A stretch of DNA of 64,000 bases from NCBI GenBank assembly GCA_033675265.1, contig JAUJYZ010000222.1, positions 602,501 to 666,500 of the forward strand. The letters are read 5' to 3'. Shown here piece by piece: positions 52,877 to 64,000 of this stretch. Under the pieces are notes generated by a model. It was not told where the DNA came from. It ran no database searches and saw only the letters and a program-made list of their open reading frames with translations. Position 1 is the stretch's first letter. Each line of letters opens with the position of its first letter. Made by a program: the position numbers and the translations under genes. This DNA comes from Actinostola sp. cb2023. Taxonomy: Eukaryota > Cnidaria > Anthozoa > Actiniaria > Actinostolidae.

Positions 52877-54399
52877 TTAAGAGTCTTTAGTAGTTCCAAT
52901 CTCAGCTGGAAAATAAAGTAGTTGCAGAGTTTAGTAGATAACATGTATTGGTGTCCAATGCTTTATGCAATATACAGGAGACTGAACTATACTAGAATTG
53001 CGGATAAGACAACTTCATTAATTGCTGTTGTTGTTGCTGCTTTTGTTGTTATTGTTGTTTGTGTCATTATTGTTATTGTTTTGCTGCTGTTCCTGTTGTT
53101 GTTGTGAACTGTAGCTGCTACCACTAACGCAGCTGTCAGTACAGGTGTTGTTACTGTTGTGACTGTAGCTGCTACCACTAACGCAGCTGTCAGTACAGGT
53201 GTTGTTACTGTTGTGACTGTAGCTGCTACCACTAACGCAGCTGTCAGTACAGGTGTTGTTACTGTTGTTGTTATTATTGTGACTGTTTCTGCTGCTGTTT
53301 TATTGCTTTTCTAGCCATTGTTTGTCATTGTTGCTACTGTTGATGTTACTGTTGTTGCTGTTGTGGTGTTTTGCTTTATTCTGAATACAGGTTCTACTAC
53401 TATTGTCATTTTATGTACCTTCCAGTTCACTGACATACTGAATGTACTGCTTCTCAGCCTCATCCTAAAATAAACAGGGAACAAATCAGAGTAAATTCTA
53501 TAAAAAAAATTAACACTATACTGACATAAACCAGCCTCGACTCATGCCTGGAACACTTTGCTTAGACCCCATGTCAAACTAGGATTTGAAAATGTACTAT
53601 TGGAGTCGTTTTTTCATATGAGTGGGAAACCTACGGTACCATGACACTCAAATGGCTTCCTTTCTGAACCAATCAAAAAGCATGCAGATGCATCTCATCC
53701 AATCAAAGTCTTTCAATATGGCACAGCATGCTACCATAACTTCCCTGCTTATACGAAAACAACTATATCGTTGTTGTCATGCTGCATGTACACTGTGCAT
53801 CTAGTACTGTCACATGATCAAGGCTCCTTGGTAATGATGACAATGATGTTTATAGCCTAGGTGCATTTGTAAGCTTTATAACTCACTTTTGTCATTGATC
53901 CTAGATTGCTCCATGCTGTCCATTTGACTTTTTCCACGAAGTTAAAAGCACCAGGTTTGGGTGCATTACACTGGCCTACAGTTGCCTGTAATTACAAATC
54001 ACACAATACATGTACAATCATTTATAAATACATCCAATGGTTTCGCAAGTACAAATACAATACTACTCATATCACCAAATCGTGTGTAACTTTACCAAGT
54101 AGGAGGATATATTACACAAGTTTCATGTATCAGAAATGCTGGAAATATTTAAAATAATTATGTCAACGCTAAGTTTTTGGGCTACCTGTGTCGTACCTGT
54201 GTCGTACCTGTTTGAAAAGAGCATAAAGTTTCAGCTTTGCTTCGTTTCCAGGGTCGTCTTTGAGAGTAGTCGATCGTTCCTTAGCTGTATCGAACTCCTG
54301 ACTAGTTCTCAATGCACCTGCAGCCGTGTGTATGCCTCTAAATGCTGGCGAAACTCGTACTAAAGATGTGCGTGCAAAAGAAACCAAACGCGCCGCCAT
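52877..54399 (-). CDS. Acyl-CoA-binding protein with mitochondrial-type presequence, 4 exons
   Basis: Minus-strand exons: 54208-54399, 53887-53985, 53419-53464, 52877-52905; 366 nt, 121 aa, all GT-AG with consistent phases. Residues 1-34 ([20 protein letters not shown]...) are Arg/Ser-rich without acids, typical of a mitochondrial presequence. Residues ~35-115 form the acyl-CoA-binding four-helix domain: [34 protein letters not shown], then [20 protein letters not shown], and YIQYVSEL at the end. The key YALFKQAT, KPG and KWxAW motifs are present. The protein ends nine residues after VSELEG, so it is a stand-alone ACBP, although the domain resembles the N-terminal one of ECI2-type isomerases. 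No isomerase exons were found downstream. Likely role: binding long-chain acyl-CoA in mitochondria. Confidence 0.9.
53116..53262 (+). repeat. 54-bp minisatellite, 3 copies, in the ACBP last intron
   Basis: Three near-identical units of GTAGCTGCTACCACTAACGC and AGCTGTCAGTACAGGTG plus a TTGTTACTGTTGTGAC spacer, within a longer TTG/TGC-rich low-complexity tract (53020-53400). Confidence 0.93.
53602..53765. mobile_element. MITE family 1, copy 3
   Basis: GGAGTCGTTTTTTCATATGAG to GCTTATACGAAAACAACT, with the shared CAAATGGCTTCCTTTCTG block and an uninterrupted TTTCAATATGGCAC site. Located in an ACBP intron. Confidence 0.88.
54186..54210 (-). repeat. Three tandem splice donors at ACBP exon 1
   Basis: Reading the minus strand, the exon end AAACAG is followed by two 11-bp units GTACGACACAG and then GTAGCCC, so CAG|GT occurs three times in 22 bp. 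Only the first donor keeps the frame; the other two add 11 or 22 nt. Confidence 0.85.
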
Positions 54400-54504
54400 T
54401 TTGAATTTGATCTTTCATGGGAATGTCCACTGTGCTGATGATATAGTGGGCTCAGACACAGGGACTCCAAAAGCACCTTCTTCAAGAAAGATACAAATAT
54501 AAAA

Positions 54505-55300
<796 letters not shown>

Positions 55301-56021
55301 GAAGAAATAGGGAAAGGATCAATGATGGAGAGCAGCAAAACGAGCAGAAAGAAAGAAAAGATAAAGGAATGAAAGGAAAGGAAGATAGGAAGTAAGAATG
55401 AATTAATGAATGACATGGGCTCCTGTGAATGACAAGTAAAGACAAGAAAAAGAAAGAAAGAAAAAGAAAGAACAAAAATAAGCCTATACAAATGATAACA
55501 AAGAACTCGGAAAAAACAATTATTTCCCCCATATTTGATATATTGGGTGTATAGACTGAGGAGTTTTATTGTCACTTTATAGGGCAAAAAACATACATGA
55601 AATATATTTTTTCAGCATTTCTCGATATTGATCATAAACAAATAACTGTTATCGAAGCAAACGCTCATATCCTACATATTTTTCGATCAATTTTACAAGA
55701 CTGATTGGACGATAGCCATTAGGGAGACAAGAAATATGTGAACTGATAGATGGATATGCATATGACGCACCATAATGAACCTACAATGTGGAATTTACTG
55801 CATTTTCCCATTCATTCATTTCCATTCATTTTTGTGAAGAACCATTCGTATCGTTTGTGGACAAAACAGCGACAAAGTCTTGTGATACAGATTTATCGAC
55901 AAAACTGAGTCACGTTTACCACGAAAATATCGCAAAGATCACGAAAGTTTGGGTAGTTTCGAATTTAGATAACATTTCGAACAAATTTCTAAGCTAAATG
56001 GTCAAAAGCGAGATGCACGTA
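55301..56021. other. No gene seen
   Basis: Purine-rich tail of the GAAA tract, then AT-rich sequence with no recognisable exon. Confidence 0.5.
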
Positions 56022-57032
56022 CAGTGTGTTGCCCTAAATACCGGCCGTACCCTAATCCGGCCATTTTAACTTTAAAGCGCTGTGATTTCTCGAATATTTC
56101 AAAAAATGACAAACAAGATAATCGTATGAAGATTCCTGACCGCTTTTTAGGCCGGAATTCAAATGTGTTTTGAAAGTAGGTAAAATAATCGCTTCAGTAA
56201 CTTTCATGTTTTCGTGCATCTTAAGTCATGCGGGCAAAGTCTTCAAACATTTCCTCGTAAATTATGGAACGTAAACAGATTATATTTGGCAGAAATACGA
56301 CGTTAATGAGTAGCTTTGGACACAAAGAAAAACAATCATGAACGGCTTAAATAAACGAAAGTTCAGGTCAGGTGAAATTACGTGCATATTTTGGTAGGTA
56401 TGCCTAAATCCGGCCACAAGTCACATACAAAACAGAGCGGGAAAAGTGGCCGGATTACCTGAAACCATAGTTATTAACTATGCTGAAACAGAAGCCCGAG
56501 CTTTCCGGATCGAACTTTCACATCGGAAATACACATACAATTTGATTTTCAAAGCGGAATTTCCAGTTTTTCCGGGTAAATGGTAAGCACTCTAGATATC
56601 ATTGTGGGGCGCAGGAGAGACCCGTTATACATGCAGGGTTCCCAATGAAGTAGTAGAGGAGGGTCTTTTTTCGGTCTTTTTACAATTTATCTTTACAATC
56701 TTTTCATGTAGAATGACTTAAAAAGTCCTTTATTATAGCAATGCGGGAAAAAAAAATAGTTAAAACGATGGAAGATAATGTAAAACTTACCGAGCAATTC
56801 CTGCTTATTTATGGCCGGAATTTAGGGCAACCTGGCCGAACTTAGGGCATCTACCTCGATCAGTATTTTTGAATATAGCAAGCTCAATGTTGAATTAAAA
56901 CAAATGTCAATTTGTGACAAGGTAGGTGAAAGAGAAATCTAGCCTTTGACTGATTTTTAGACCGCTACTATTTTTCTAAAGTAAGATACAGCGATTAATG
57001 CAAAAAGCGGCCGGATTTAGGGCAACACACTG
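56022..57032. mobile_element. Tc1/mariner-type non-autonomous element
   Basis: TIR CAGTGTGTTGCCCTAAAT(A)CCGG and the complement at the right end, flanked by TA on both sides (56020-56021 and 57033-57034). The motif CCGGCC(A) with ATTT/TTAG context is repeated at least seven times inside. No transposase is readable in 1,011 bp. Confidence 0.88.
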
Positions 57033-57731
57033 TAATGGATGCGCAGTAGCAAGGGTCCCAAACTACACTTTATTAAATCATTTCACAATGATGGTTTTGA
57101 AGTTGTTTGAAGGTCTCGTGCTCTACGATATTCGTACGACGAACTTTCAGCTGAATCAACTTGAGTGACAGAAAAGGAACGCACTTTGTTAATGAAACTT
57201 ATTTAAGTAACTCCGACTCAGTTTTAACTCCTTTCTTATTTAAATATATCAAAACAATACCAATCAATAGCGAGAAACGGGTTACATCAAATCATGCAAT
57301 ATAAAGAAAAATAAAATAAAAATCAATTGATTAAAACAATTGTACATTTTGGCGTCCAAGTTTTTACCCAGTACCTCTCACAAGAACTTCCACCCAGAAT
57401 ATGAAACTTTTAATTATGGATTTTCAATTGAAAAAGCGCTTTACTTTACTTTAAAAAGTAATTATTTTATAAGATGTCCAAACAAAATTAAGGTTTTCCA
57501 AGACTTGGGATCCTGAATAAACTGTTACTATGGTTACATGCATTTAAAACTCAAGTTTATTGAAACAGATGTTTTAGAGGATCTTTCTGTTAGGACAAAG
57601 TATAAAAACGTCCTTCTAGCTTCCACTTTTCTCAAACACCCCGCGTGTTCTTACTACGAGATTTTGTTTACGCGTTTTTTTTCAACGTCTTCACAAATTG
57701 ATCAGTTCACAAATGCTCCTGTCGACCATAG

Positions 57732-57849
57732 TTTTTTTGTGGCCCTGATTTGGGAGAATGCTGTCGCATCGAATGATTTCGTAGAAGATGAGGATGGCTC
57801 ACTGAGCCAACTGAACAATGATCCTGGTCGTGGAAATAGAAGATTTAAG
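57732..57849 (+). other. Gene B exon with signal-peptide end and propeptide; 5' boundary uncertain
   Basis: The frame stays open upstream to 57538, but that part lacks signal-peptide character, so an acceptor at CCATAG (57726-57731) is proposed. The alternative acceptor TTGATCAG (~57704) would add nine residues. Confidence 0.45.
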
Positions 57850-59094
57850 GTAAAGCAAACTGAATGAAATGCAGTGTTTTACAGAGCGTTTCCCGCCACT
57901 TTTTCTTGGCGAGCGGGTTTCAAAGTTTGCCTTGAACCGTGAGAACTTTGAAATGAACTTCGTTGGCGAACTTCGAACTTGCTTCCCGCGTGAGACTCAA
58001 TTGCAAAGTCAATTTGTATTGCAAGGCAAGAAAACAGTTCTCTCCCTAAAGAAGCTTTGAATTCGATTTTTGCACTAGTAAATTTAGCCGAATTTGTACT
58101 TCACTTCCAACGAATCACGCCCAAATTCACGTGCGAAGCAAGTTCAAAGTTTATTTGACTGAATACTTGTTAATAATTCATGAGGAAAACAGCCAGTTAG
58201 AGCTCTTTATTTGTATCACGTGACACCGGTGGGGCATATTTCAGATTTCTAAGTTCTAAAACTAAATTCCACTTTCGATCAACAGTGGCGCAAGTGTAGA
58301 ACCACCTCTGACTGCAGCGCGGGTTACTACTGCCATGGTCGCTGGTGCCGTCCAAGGTACACGTGTTCAATTAACGCTCATTGTCCCGCCAACTCGTACT
58401 GCGATACCAGCGACAACGTATGTAAACCAGGACAAAAAGTCTGCAAAGTCCACCGAGACTGTGGCTACTACATGTACTGTAAGGATGGAGTTTGCGCAAA
58501 GAAAGAGTGTTACTGGCATCGCCATCGCTGTCCATACGGCCATGAGTGTGTATCACCAGGTCTGTGTAAGCTGCGTAAAGGTTATTGTAAAGAACAAGCT
58601 CACTGTTCATCAAATCAATGTTGTCTGAAGTACTATGGACCGCGTTACGCTGGAGTGTGTTCACAACGCGTGCGCCCTGATAACTGGTGTGATTTAAAGG
58701 TACACAGGAAAACATATTAATAATAATAATATCATTAGTGATATACACAGAGAACCCGGGGGTGGGGGACTCCTGGACCATGATTTAAAATGCGTCAGGC
58801 AGTACAAACCCATACCATGTATATGGGAGGTGACCCCACTCCAAACAACCCCTCCCCCCCCCCCCCCCCAACCATCCCTCCCTACAAGCTAGTAATTGTA
58901 GTGAGTGCAAAGTTCACCAATTAGATTTTCTAATACAGGGGAAGCAAACCTGTGGATGCGCACAAGGCTACTCGTGCAAACGATACTGGGGGAATCGCTG
59001 GGGAAGATGTACCGTTGCACCGACCACCAGTCCACCGCAGCCAACTACTCCAGAGCCCACAGAGGAGCCTGGGTCAGGAGAAATCGAATCATAA
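57732..59094 (+). CDS. Secreted multi-cysteine protein with EB-like repeats and a prokineticin-like C-terminus (gene B)
   Basis: Exons: ~57732-57849 (5' end uncertain), 58286-58699, 58939-59094; phase-0 GT-AG joins after the first. The first exon reads FFVALIWENAVASNDF (end of a signal peptide), then an acidic propeptide ending GRGNRRFK, a likely dibasic cleavage site. The large exon has repeated C-x5-C-x5-C-x4-C modules (e.g. CRTTSDCSAGYYCHGRWC), like EB/Dickkopf-type knots, then C-x5-C-x4-CC-x11-C-x9-C. The last exon adds C-x1-C-x5-C-x10-C and a Pro/Thr/Glu-rich tail ending GEIES, probably O-glycosylated. The start codon lies in an upstream exon I could not place. AATAAA occurs at 59116. 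Function unknown; extracellular. Confidence 0.75.
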
Positions 59095-59115
59095 TCTTTC
59101 ACTAGTGTTCGATCA

Positions 59116-59121
59116 AATAAA
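59116..59121 (+). promoter_or_regulatory. Gene B polyadenylation signal
   Basis: AATAAA 22 nt after the stop; a second AATAAA is at 59142. Confidence 0.6.
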
Positions 59122-59149
59122 AATCAAGCGGCCGGTTCGAAAATAAAGA

Positions 59150-59671
59150 AAACAATAAATATTAACAATCCAGTGGTCTTCCTTTTCTGCAAACAAGACT
59201 TGCATTTGACTTTAAACAGAGAATATATATGCGTTAATCAAGTAGTCCAGAACTGGCCCCACCTTTCTCAATAACTATATAAATACTGGACGCGGAAGAA
59301 ATATACAGACTACGAGAAGCGCGCGCGTAATCTAACGGGAAATTGTGAAAAGTTACAACCTACAAAAATATAATATTGTTTCTAGCTGTTTCCAGCCCAG
59401 CTCTTCGATTCTTTTTTAAACTTTTTGCCGCGCGCGTAGATAAAACTGGGTCCAGTTCTGTTGAATATCGTTTAAATGTTATTACTCAAATTAAAGAAAG
59501 CAACTGGACCTAGGACTCAGGGAAGGAGAAGAGATAATAGCTTATCGATATGCTTTTTTACCTGAATTTTTTTTCCAAAAAAGAAGAAATATGTAAACAA
59601 TTCCAAAAAAGAAAACAAACAAACAAGAACAAAACAGTAACAAAACAAAAAAGAAAGAGTGAAAAAAAAAA
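59150..59671. other. Gene B/composite repeat interval, no gene seen
   Basis: Contains GCGCGCGTAATC and GCCGCGCGCGTAG blocks (59320-59440) and A-rich sequence leading into the composite repeat. Confidence 0.5.
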
Positions 59672-60078
59672 CTTGATACGGCTGGGACTCGAACCCTGGA
59701 TCCCCAGGTTCAAAAGAGATGAATGCCGGTAATTTATCCAAAAAAGGACCATACTCCCAGACATTATGCCGAGTCACCGTATGTTACGTATAGGATGAAG
59801 ATTTCGGCCCCATCCGCGCTATCCGGGCATTACACCAATCAGCTTAGTGACCAAAGAGGGAGGGAACAGTCGGATCCTAGTCCCACTAAATAACTGCCCC
59901 GCACCACTAGGCTATCGTGCACGCTTATTGATTTGGAGGACAAAATAACCTAGTGTATCTTGTGAATCGACTGTCTATTGTTGTGCAAATTACTATGGTC
60001 CCGTGGCTCGCACTGAAACACAGCGCCTTAGAAGAACATGGCCATGGAAAGCCCGGGTTCGATTCCTCGCTGCACCGA
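59672..60078 (+). repeat. Composite repeat with outward-facing tRNA-like ends, copy C
   Basis: Begins ACGGCTGGGACTCGAACCC after poly-A and ends CCCGGGTTCGATTCCTCG-CTGCACCGA before poly-T. The right module has an intact box B (GGTTCGATTCC). The core hairpin is GATGGGG-CCGAAAT-CTTCATC, a compensated variant of copy A. Confidence 0.75.
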
Positions 60079-60299
60079 ATTTTTTTTTCTTCTACTATTT
60101 GTTTTTGTAAGAACATTTTTATACTCAAGAAAATAATTATTTTAATAATGTAAAATAATTTAATATAATTAAAAAATGCTAAGTTATTTTTATTAATATA
60201 TATATGAAGCCTGTGTTCTCAAAACCGTCTTGTTGACTAAGACTCATTTTGTAATAACAGTTCTCATGTATATATATATACTATATCTGCAGTGATGGG

Positions 60300-60811
60300 A
60301 AACCGTTTCAGATTAAATATTTAGATTTAGATAATTTGTCCAACTGCATTTCGGCGATAATGGGCACAGTAGAAATTGAACGCTTTTTATTTTATAAGGC
60401 CAAGGAATCGTAGGCAAGTTTAGGGAGATTTCAAAGTTTGATGTTTGGGTATCCTGTACAAAACTAATTTATCGACTATATTTTCTAAAAGACACGAAAA
60501 CATACTTCTAAAAAGCATGAAAAAATCTTACACAAGAGACATGAAAAAAGAAAAGAACAGAAAAGAACTGAGAGAAACTGAGAAGAAAATGGAAAACAAA
60601 TGAATGAATGAATGCATGAATAAATAAATAAACGAATGAATGACAGAGGAATTATGCTGGGTTTTAATGAACTGTAATGAAACAAATATTGCGGCTGTAA
60701 TCTTCGACTCGTCATCTATTACAGTAAATCGGCTATGATAGAAGCTCGCTAAGCATCATGGGAATTGTCACCCATTTTCTACAGTCACAAGATTAGCCGC
60801 TGGCCAACGAA
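60300..60811. other. No gene seen
   Basis: AT-rich 3' flank of gene C with a short GAATGAATGA tract (60600-60645). Confidence 0.5.
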
Positions 60812-62107
60812 TTAAAGACACTTCCCAATATTCATGAAGTAAACTCGACATCCAAGTCCTGGGCTACACTTGGGACAAGTAGATTTATTTTCCTAAAATT
60901 ATAGGGTAAAATTGATTGGTATTAATATCCAATAACTGAAATCATCCCAAATGAATCTTACCGGGAAACCCATCTATGTCTTACAAATGGAAACTAGTGA
61001 GTACACTAGTATGGGCTGCGTTGGTGTATAATGATAAATAGAATAAAAACTAGTGAGTACACTATCATGGGCTGCGTTGGTGTATACTGATAAATAGAAT
61101 GGAAACTAGCGAGTACACTAGTATGGGCTGCGTTGGTGTATACTGATAAATAGAATAAAAACTAGCGAGTACACTAGTATGGGCTGCGTCGGTGTATACT
61201 GATAAATAGAATAAAAACTAGCGAGTACACTATCATGGGCTGCGTTGGTGTATAATGATAAATAGAATAAAAACTAGCGAGTACACTAGTATGGGCTGCG
61301 TTGGTGTATACTGATAAATAGAATAAAAACTAGTGAGTACACTATCATGGGCTGCGTTGGTGTATACTGATAAATAGAATGGAAACTAGTGAGTACACTA
61401 GTATGGGCTGCGTTGGTGTATACTGATAAATAGAATAAAAACTAGCGAGTACACTAGTATGGGCTGCGTCGGTGTATACTGATAAATAGAATAAAAACTA
61501 GCGAGTACACTATCATGGGCTGCGTTGGTGTATAATGATAAATAGAATAAAAACTAGTGAGTACACTAGTATGGGCTGCGTTGGTGTATAATGATAAATA
61601 GAATAAAAACTAGTGAGTACACTATCATGGGCTGCGTTGGTGTATAATGATAAATAGAATAAAAACTAGTGAGTACACTAGTATGGGCTGCGTTGGTGTA
61701 TAATGATAAATAGAATAAAAACTAGCGAGTACACTAGTATGGGCTGCGTTGGTGTATAATGATAAATAGAATAAAAACTAGCGAGTACACTAGTATGGGC
61801 TGCGTTGGTGTATAATGATAAATAGAATAAAAACTAGCGAGTACACTAGTATGGGCTGCGTTGGTGTATAATGATAAATAGAATAAAAACTAGCGAGTAC
61901 ACTATCATGGGCTGCGTCGGTGTATACTGATAAATTCAATGGTTAAGGAAATCTATAACACCGTAAAAATACTTTTTTATAAAAAAAACTTACACAATAA
62001 GCTCCTTGTTGAAGGGGTGGCTTACAGTACCCTTTGTCTTTGTCATACAAGTGAGTACAGCACTCATGATTATGGCAGTCTGCATCTGTAGTGCACATAG
62101 TCATGAA
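60812..62107 (-). CDS. Secreted cysteine-rich prokineticin/Dickkopf-C-like protein (gene C), last two exons
   Basis: Minus-strand exons 61994-62107 and 60812-60892, phase-0 GT-AG (donor TGT|GTAAGT; acceptor TATAATTTTAG). The first reads C-x5-C-x4-CC-x10-C-x9-C (TTDAD, HNHE, GYCKPPLQQGAYC), the same spacing as gene A. The second reads C-x2-C-x5-C-x9-C (CSPGLGC, IGKCL) and stops. The signal-peptide exon was not found; it should lie on the minus strand beyond 62107, possibly outside the window. The intron is filled by a 56-bp minisatellite. Gene C is convergent with gene B, whose 3' end is 1.7 kb away. Fold assignment is from cysteine spacing; function unknown. Confidence 0.75.
60990..61938 (+). 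repeat. ~56-bp minisatellite, ~17 copies, in the gene C intron
   Basis: Units of AAAAACTAGCGAGTACACTA, GTATGGGCTGCGTTGGTG and TATAATGATAAATAGAAT. Two-state variants (GTGAG/GCGAG, AGTATGG/ATCATGG, TAATG/TACTG) form a higher-order pattern. Confidence 0.96.
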
Positions 62108-62156
62108 CTAGGAATGAAACGGGAAAGAAAACGTGTGTATAGTCAACTCTCTCTTA

Positions 62157-62456
62157 ATTTGTATACAGCCTGCATCTATTGCAATCACCGTGCTATTGTA
62201 TACAGCCTGCATCTATTGCAATCACCGTGCTATTGTATACAGCCTGCATCTATTGCAATCACCGTGCTATTGTATACAACCTGCATCTATTGCAATCACC
62301 GTGCTATTGTATACAGCCTGCATCTATTGCAATCACCGTGCTATTGTATACAGCCTGCATCTATTGCAATCACCGTGCTATTGTATACAGCCTGCATCTA
62401 TTGCAATCACCGTGCTATTGTATACAGCCTGCATCTATTGCAATCACCGTGCGCGC
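62157..62456 (+). repeat. 37-bp minisatellite, 8 copies, beside gene C
   Basis: Units TATACAGCCTGCATCTATTG and CAATCACCGTGCTATTG, almost identical. It is upstream (minus sense) of the gene C exon. All three frames are open only because of the repeat. Confidence 0.96.
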
Positions 62457-63960
62457 TATTGTAGCCTGCGTTACACTGAGCCGGGTCCAAAACCCGGTAA
62501 GTTCCTTTTTGGCTGTTCATGCGGCACTATTAAGGATATACCAAACCTTGGAATTTCAATTTCTAGCGATGCAAGGTTTGAAAAGCGCGCGTTTCTTATT
62601 GATGTTGTATTTTTTTCTTCTTCTCGTTTTTTCCCCTTTTCACTCTAGATCTTGGGCCAGATGCATGTCCTTACTTAGAAAACCATGGTGTCTCAACAAT
62701 TCAGTGTCTGCTAAATAGAGGGCGTTCAGGCGTTTTAATTAATATATAGGGTGTATTGGATACAGGTCTAGCTCCTGGTCACATATCCATATTATAGGAA
62801 ACCAGTGAGAGGAAACCATAGTTTTATATACCGTGATAAACATGGTGGTCGAGCTCCACAAACTCGCTTTGTAAAAGGATCTAATTGGTTTCTATTGATT
62901 ATTGTGCGTGAATCACAGGCATTAAACTCAATTGCAAAACATGTACAAAATCAATCAGTGATAATTGTTAACTATTATTTTACCAGCATCTAGCACTGGA
63001 AAAGACACTGCGTGTAAATTGTGTGTAAGTCGGCTCAAACCAAATTTAACTCGGTCAGGTATAAATTTTGTGGAAATTTCGTTTGAATGCTGTGGAAATG
63101 CCGTGTAGATTAAAATTGACATGGTTTTGGACATTTACACAGAAATTTACACATTTACCTCTCTTGTCTCTTGCCGTGAAACATGTACAACTGTAAGTAG
63201 CAGAACTAAAACCGTAACAATTTTGATACCCATTGCGATGACAAATCTTCAATCTCAACCTCACCGACGTATCCAGACTGGATGTACGGATATAGAGAGA
63301 ATAGCTCGATTTAATACAAAAGGGAGATCATAGCTCCGCCTACACGATTTTGAACAATAACTCCAAAATGGCCATCATGATCATCTTGAAGTACAGATTT
63401 ACGTTTCGACAGTCGGTTAAAACAACACTGCCAGTGGTTGCTATCTTGACAAGAATGCTTGACAGAAATCTGAAACCTAGCTGATCGCGTGAAGTCTAGC
63501 CTGCTTCGTAGCAATGTAAATTATAGGGCTTTTAAGTTAAACAAAACTTGCGTTTGACGTCTATTATTTAGGAAATCCTTTTTGTCAAGAGGCGGTCCTT
63601 GACTGAAGCTTGAAAGTGAAACATAAGCGGCCTAATTCAACCAAAGATAAGAAATCAAGCCCAGTAAAAACAACCCTGATAAACGTAACTTTCCTGTGAC
63701 ATGCTGTGAAAGCTAGCGGACATTTCAAAATAACTTGTTTTGCAATCTGGCTGATCTATTTGATTGATTTTTTCTTTTATCTACAAGTCTATATTATACA
63801 TTTTTATCTATTGGCTTATTATAGTTTTGTCCTTTTATTCTGTCTTATATTGTTAAAAGGAATTGTTTAGAAATGCTTTATCAAGAAATAATAAAATTCT
63901 TATTAAGTTCTCACTGAATTCTCGCAATATTAGAACAATTGTTTTGCCAATTTTGCAGCA
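62457..63960. other. No gene recognised
   Basis: Short frames only. I looked on the minus strand for the missing signal-peptide exon of gene C and did not find one I could support. Confidence 0.5.
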
Positions 63961-63971
63961 TGGCCAGGAAG
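63961..63971 (+). other. Possible start of a further gene at the window edge
   Basis: AATTTTGCAG is followed by CATGGCCAGGAA|GTAAGTTTG, an acceptor, an ATG and a donor within 12 bases. It could be a tiny exon or chance. Confidence 0.15.
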
Positions 63972-64000
63972 TAAGTTTGTCTTAAGTGTAAATTTTCAAT

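Noticed and set aside
57538..57731. Upstream extension of the gene B first exon as an N-terminus
   Set aside because: The predicted start lacks a signal peptide, whereas a hydrophobic segment follows a possible acceptor at 57731.

Overview
The window is eukaryotic: A+T-rich and intron-rich, with GT-AG introns plus one clear AT-AC intron and AATAAA polyadenylation signals. About half of it is repeats: minisatellites, microsatellites, miniature inverted-repeat transposons (MITEs), a Penelope-like element fragment and tRNA-derived repeats. The gene content and repeat style fit a cnidarian, most likely an anthozoan such as a stony coral. That assignment is inference; no ribosomal or mitochondrial marker is present.

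Left part (1-21 kb): three conserved housekeeping genes, modelled exon by exon. These are the last two exons of RNF123/KPC1 (+), the complete 10-exon GMPPB (-, 360 codons) and a complete 10-exon twinfilin (+, 352 codons). RNF123 and GMPPB lie tail to tail, as they do in human 3p21.31. Twinfilin contains an AT-AC intron with the U12 donor ATATCCTT. The introns hold many MITEs, several with target-site duplications (TSDs).

Middle part (21-49 kb): gene-poor and repeat-dominated. It holds a decayed Penelope-like endonuclease fragment split by a foldback element, several tandem arrays, two hAT-like MITEs, and a 2.5-3 kb tandem segmental duplication whose two copies each carry a long (TTGTGC)n array. 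One small secreted-protein gene (cysteine-rich gene A, 32.2-36.4 kb) is embedded here.

Right part (49-64 kb): a small TATA-driven secreted-peptide gene (-), a mitochondrially targeted acyl-CoA-binding protein gene (-), and two more cysteine-rich secreted genes (gene B +, gene C -). Genes A, B and C share the spacing C-x5-C-x4-CC-x10/11-C-x9-C, then a phase-0 intron, then C-x1/2-C-x5-C-x9-14-C. This matches the prokineticin/astakine/Dickkopf-C (colipase-like) pattern, so they look like a dispersed local paralogue family.

The most novel-looking signals are: a short palindromic motif (GGGCTTCCTGTG and its complement) scattered about 20 times; a composite repeat (3 copies) with tRNA-like modules facing outward at both ends; MITEs whose terminal motif is reiterated inside the element; and the prokineticin-like family. 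I see no bacterial-type system, CRISPR array or rRNA gene.
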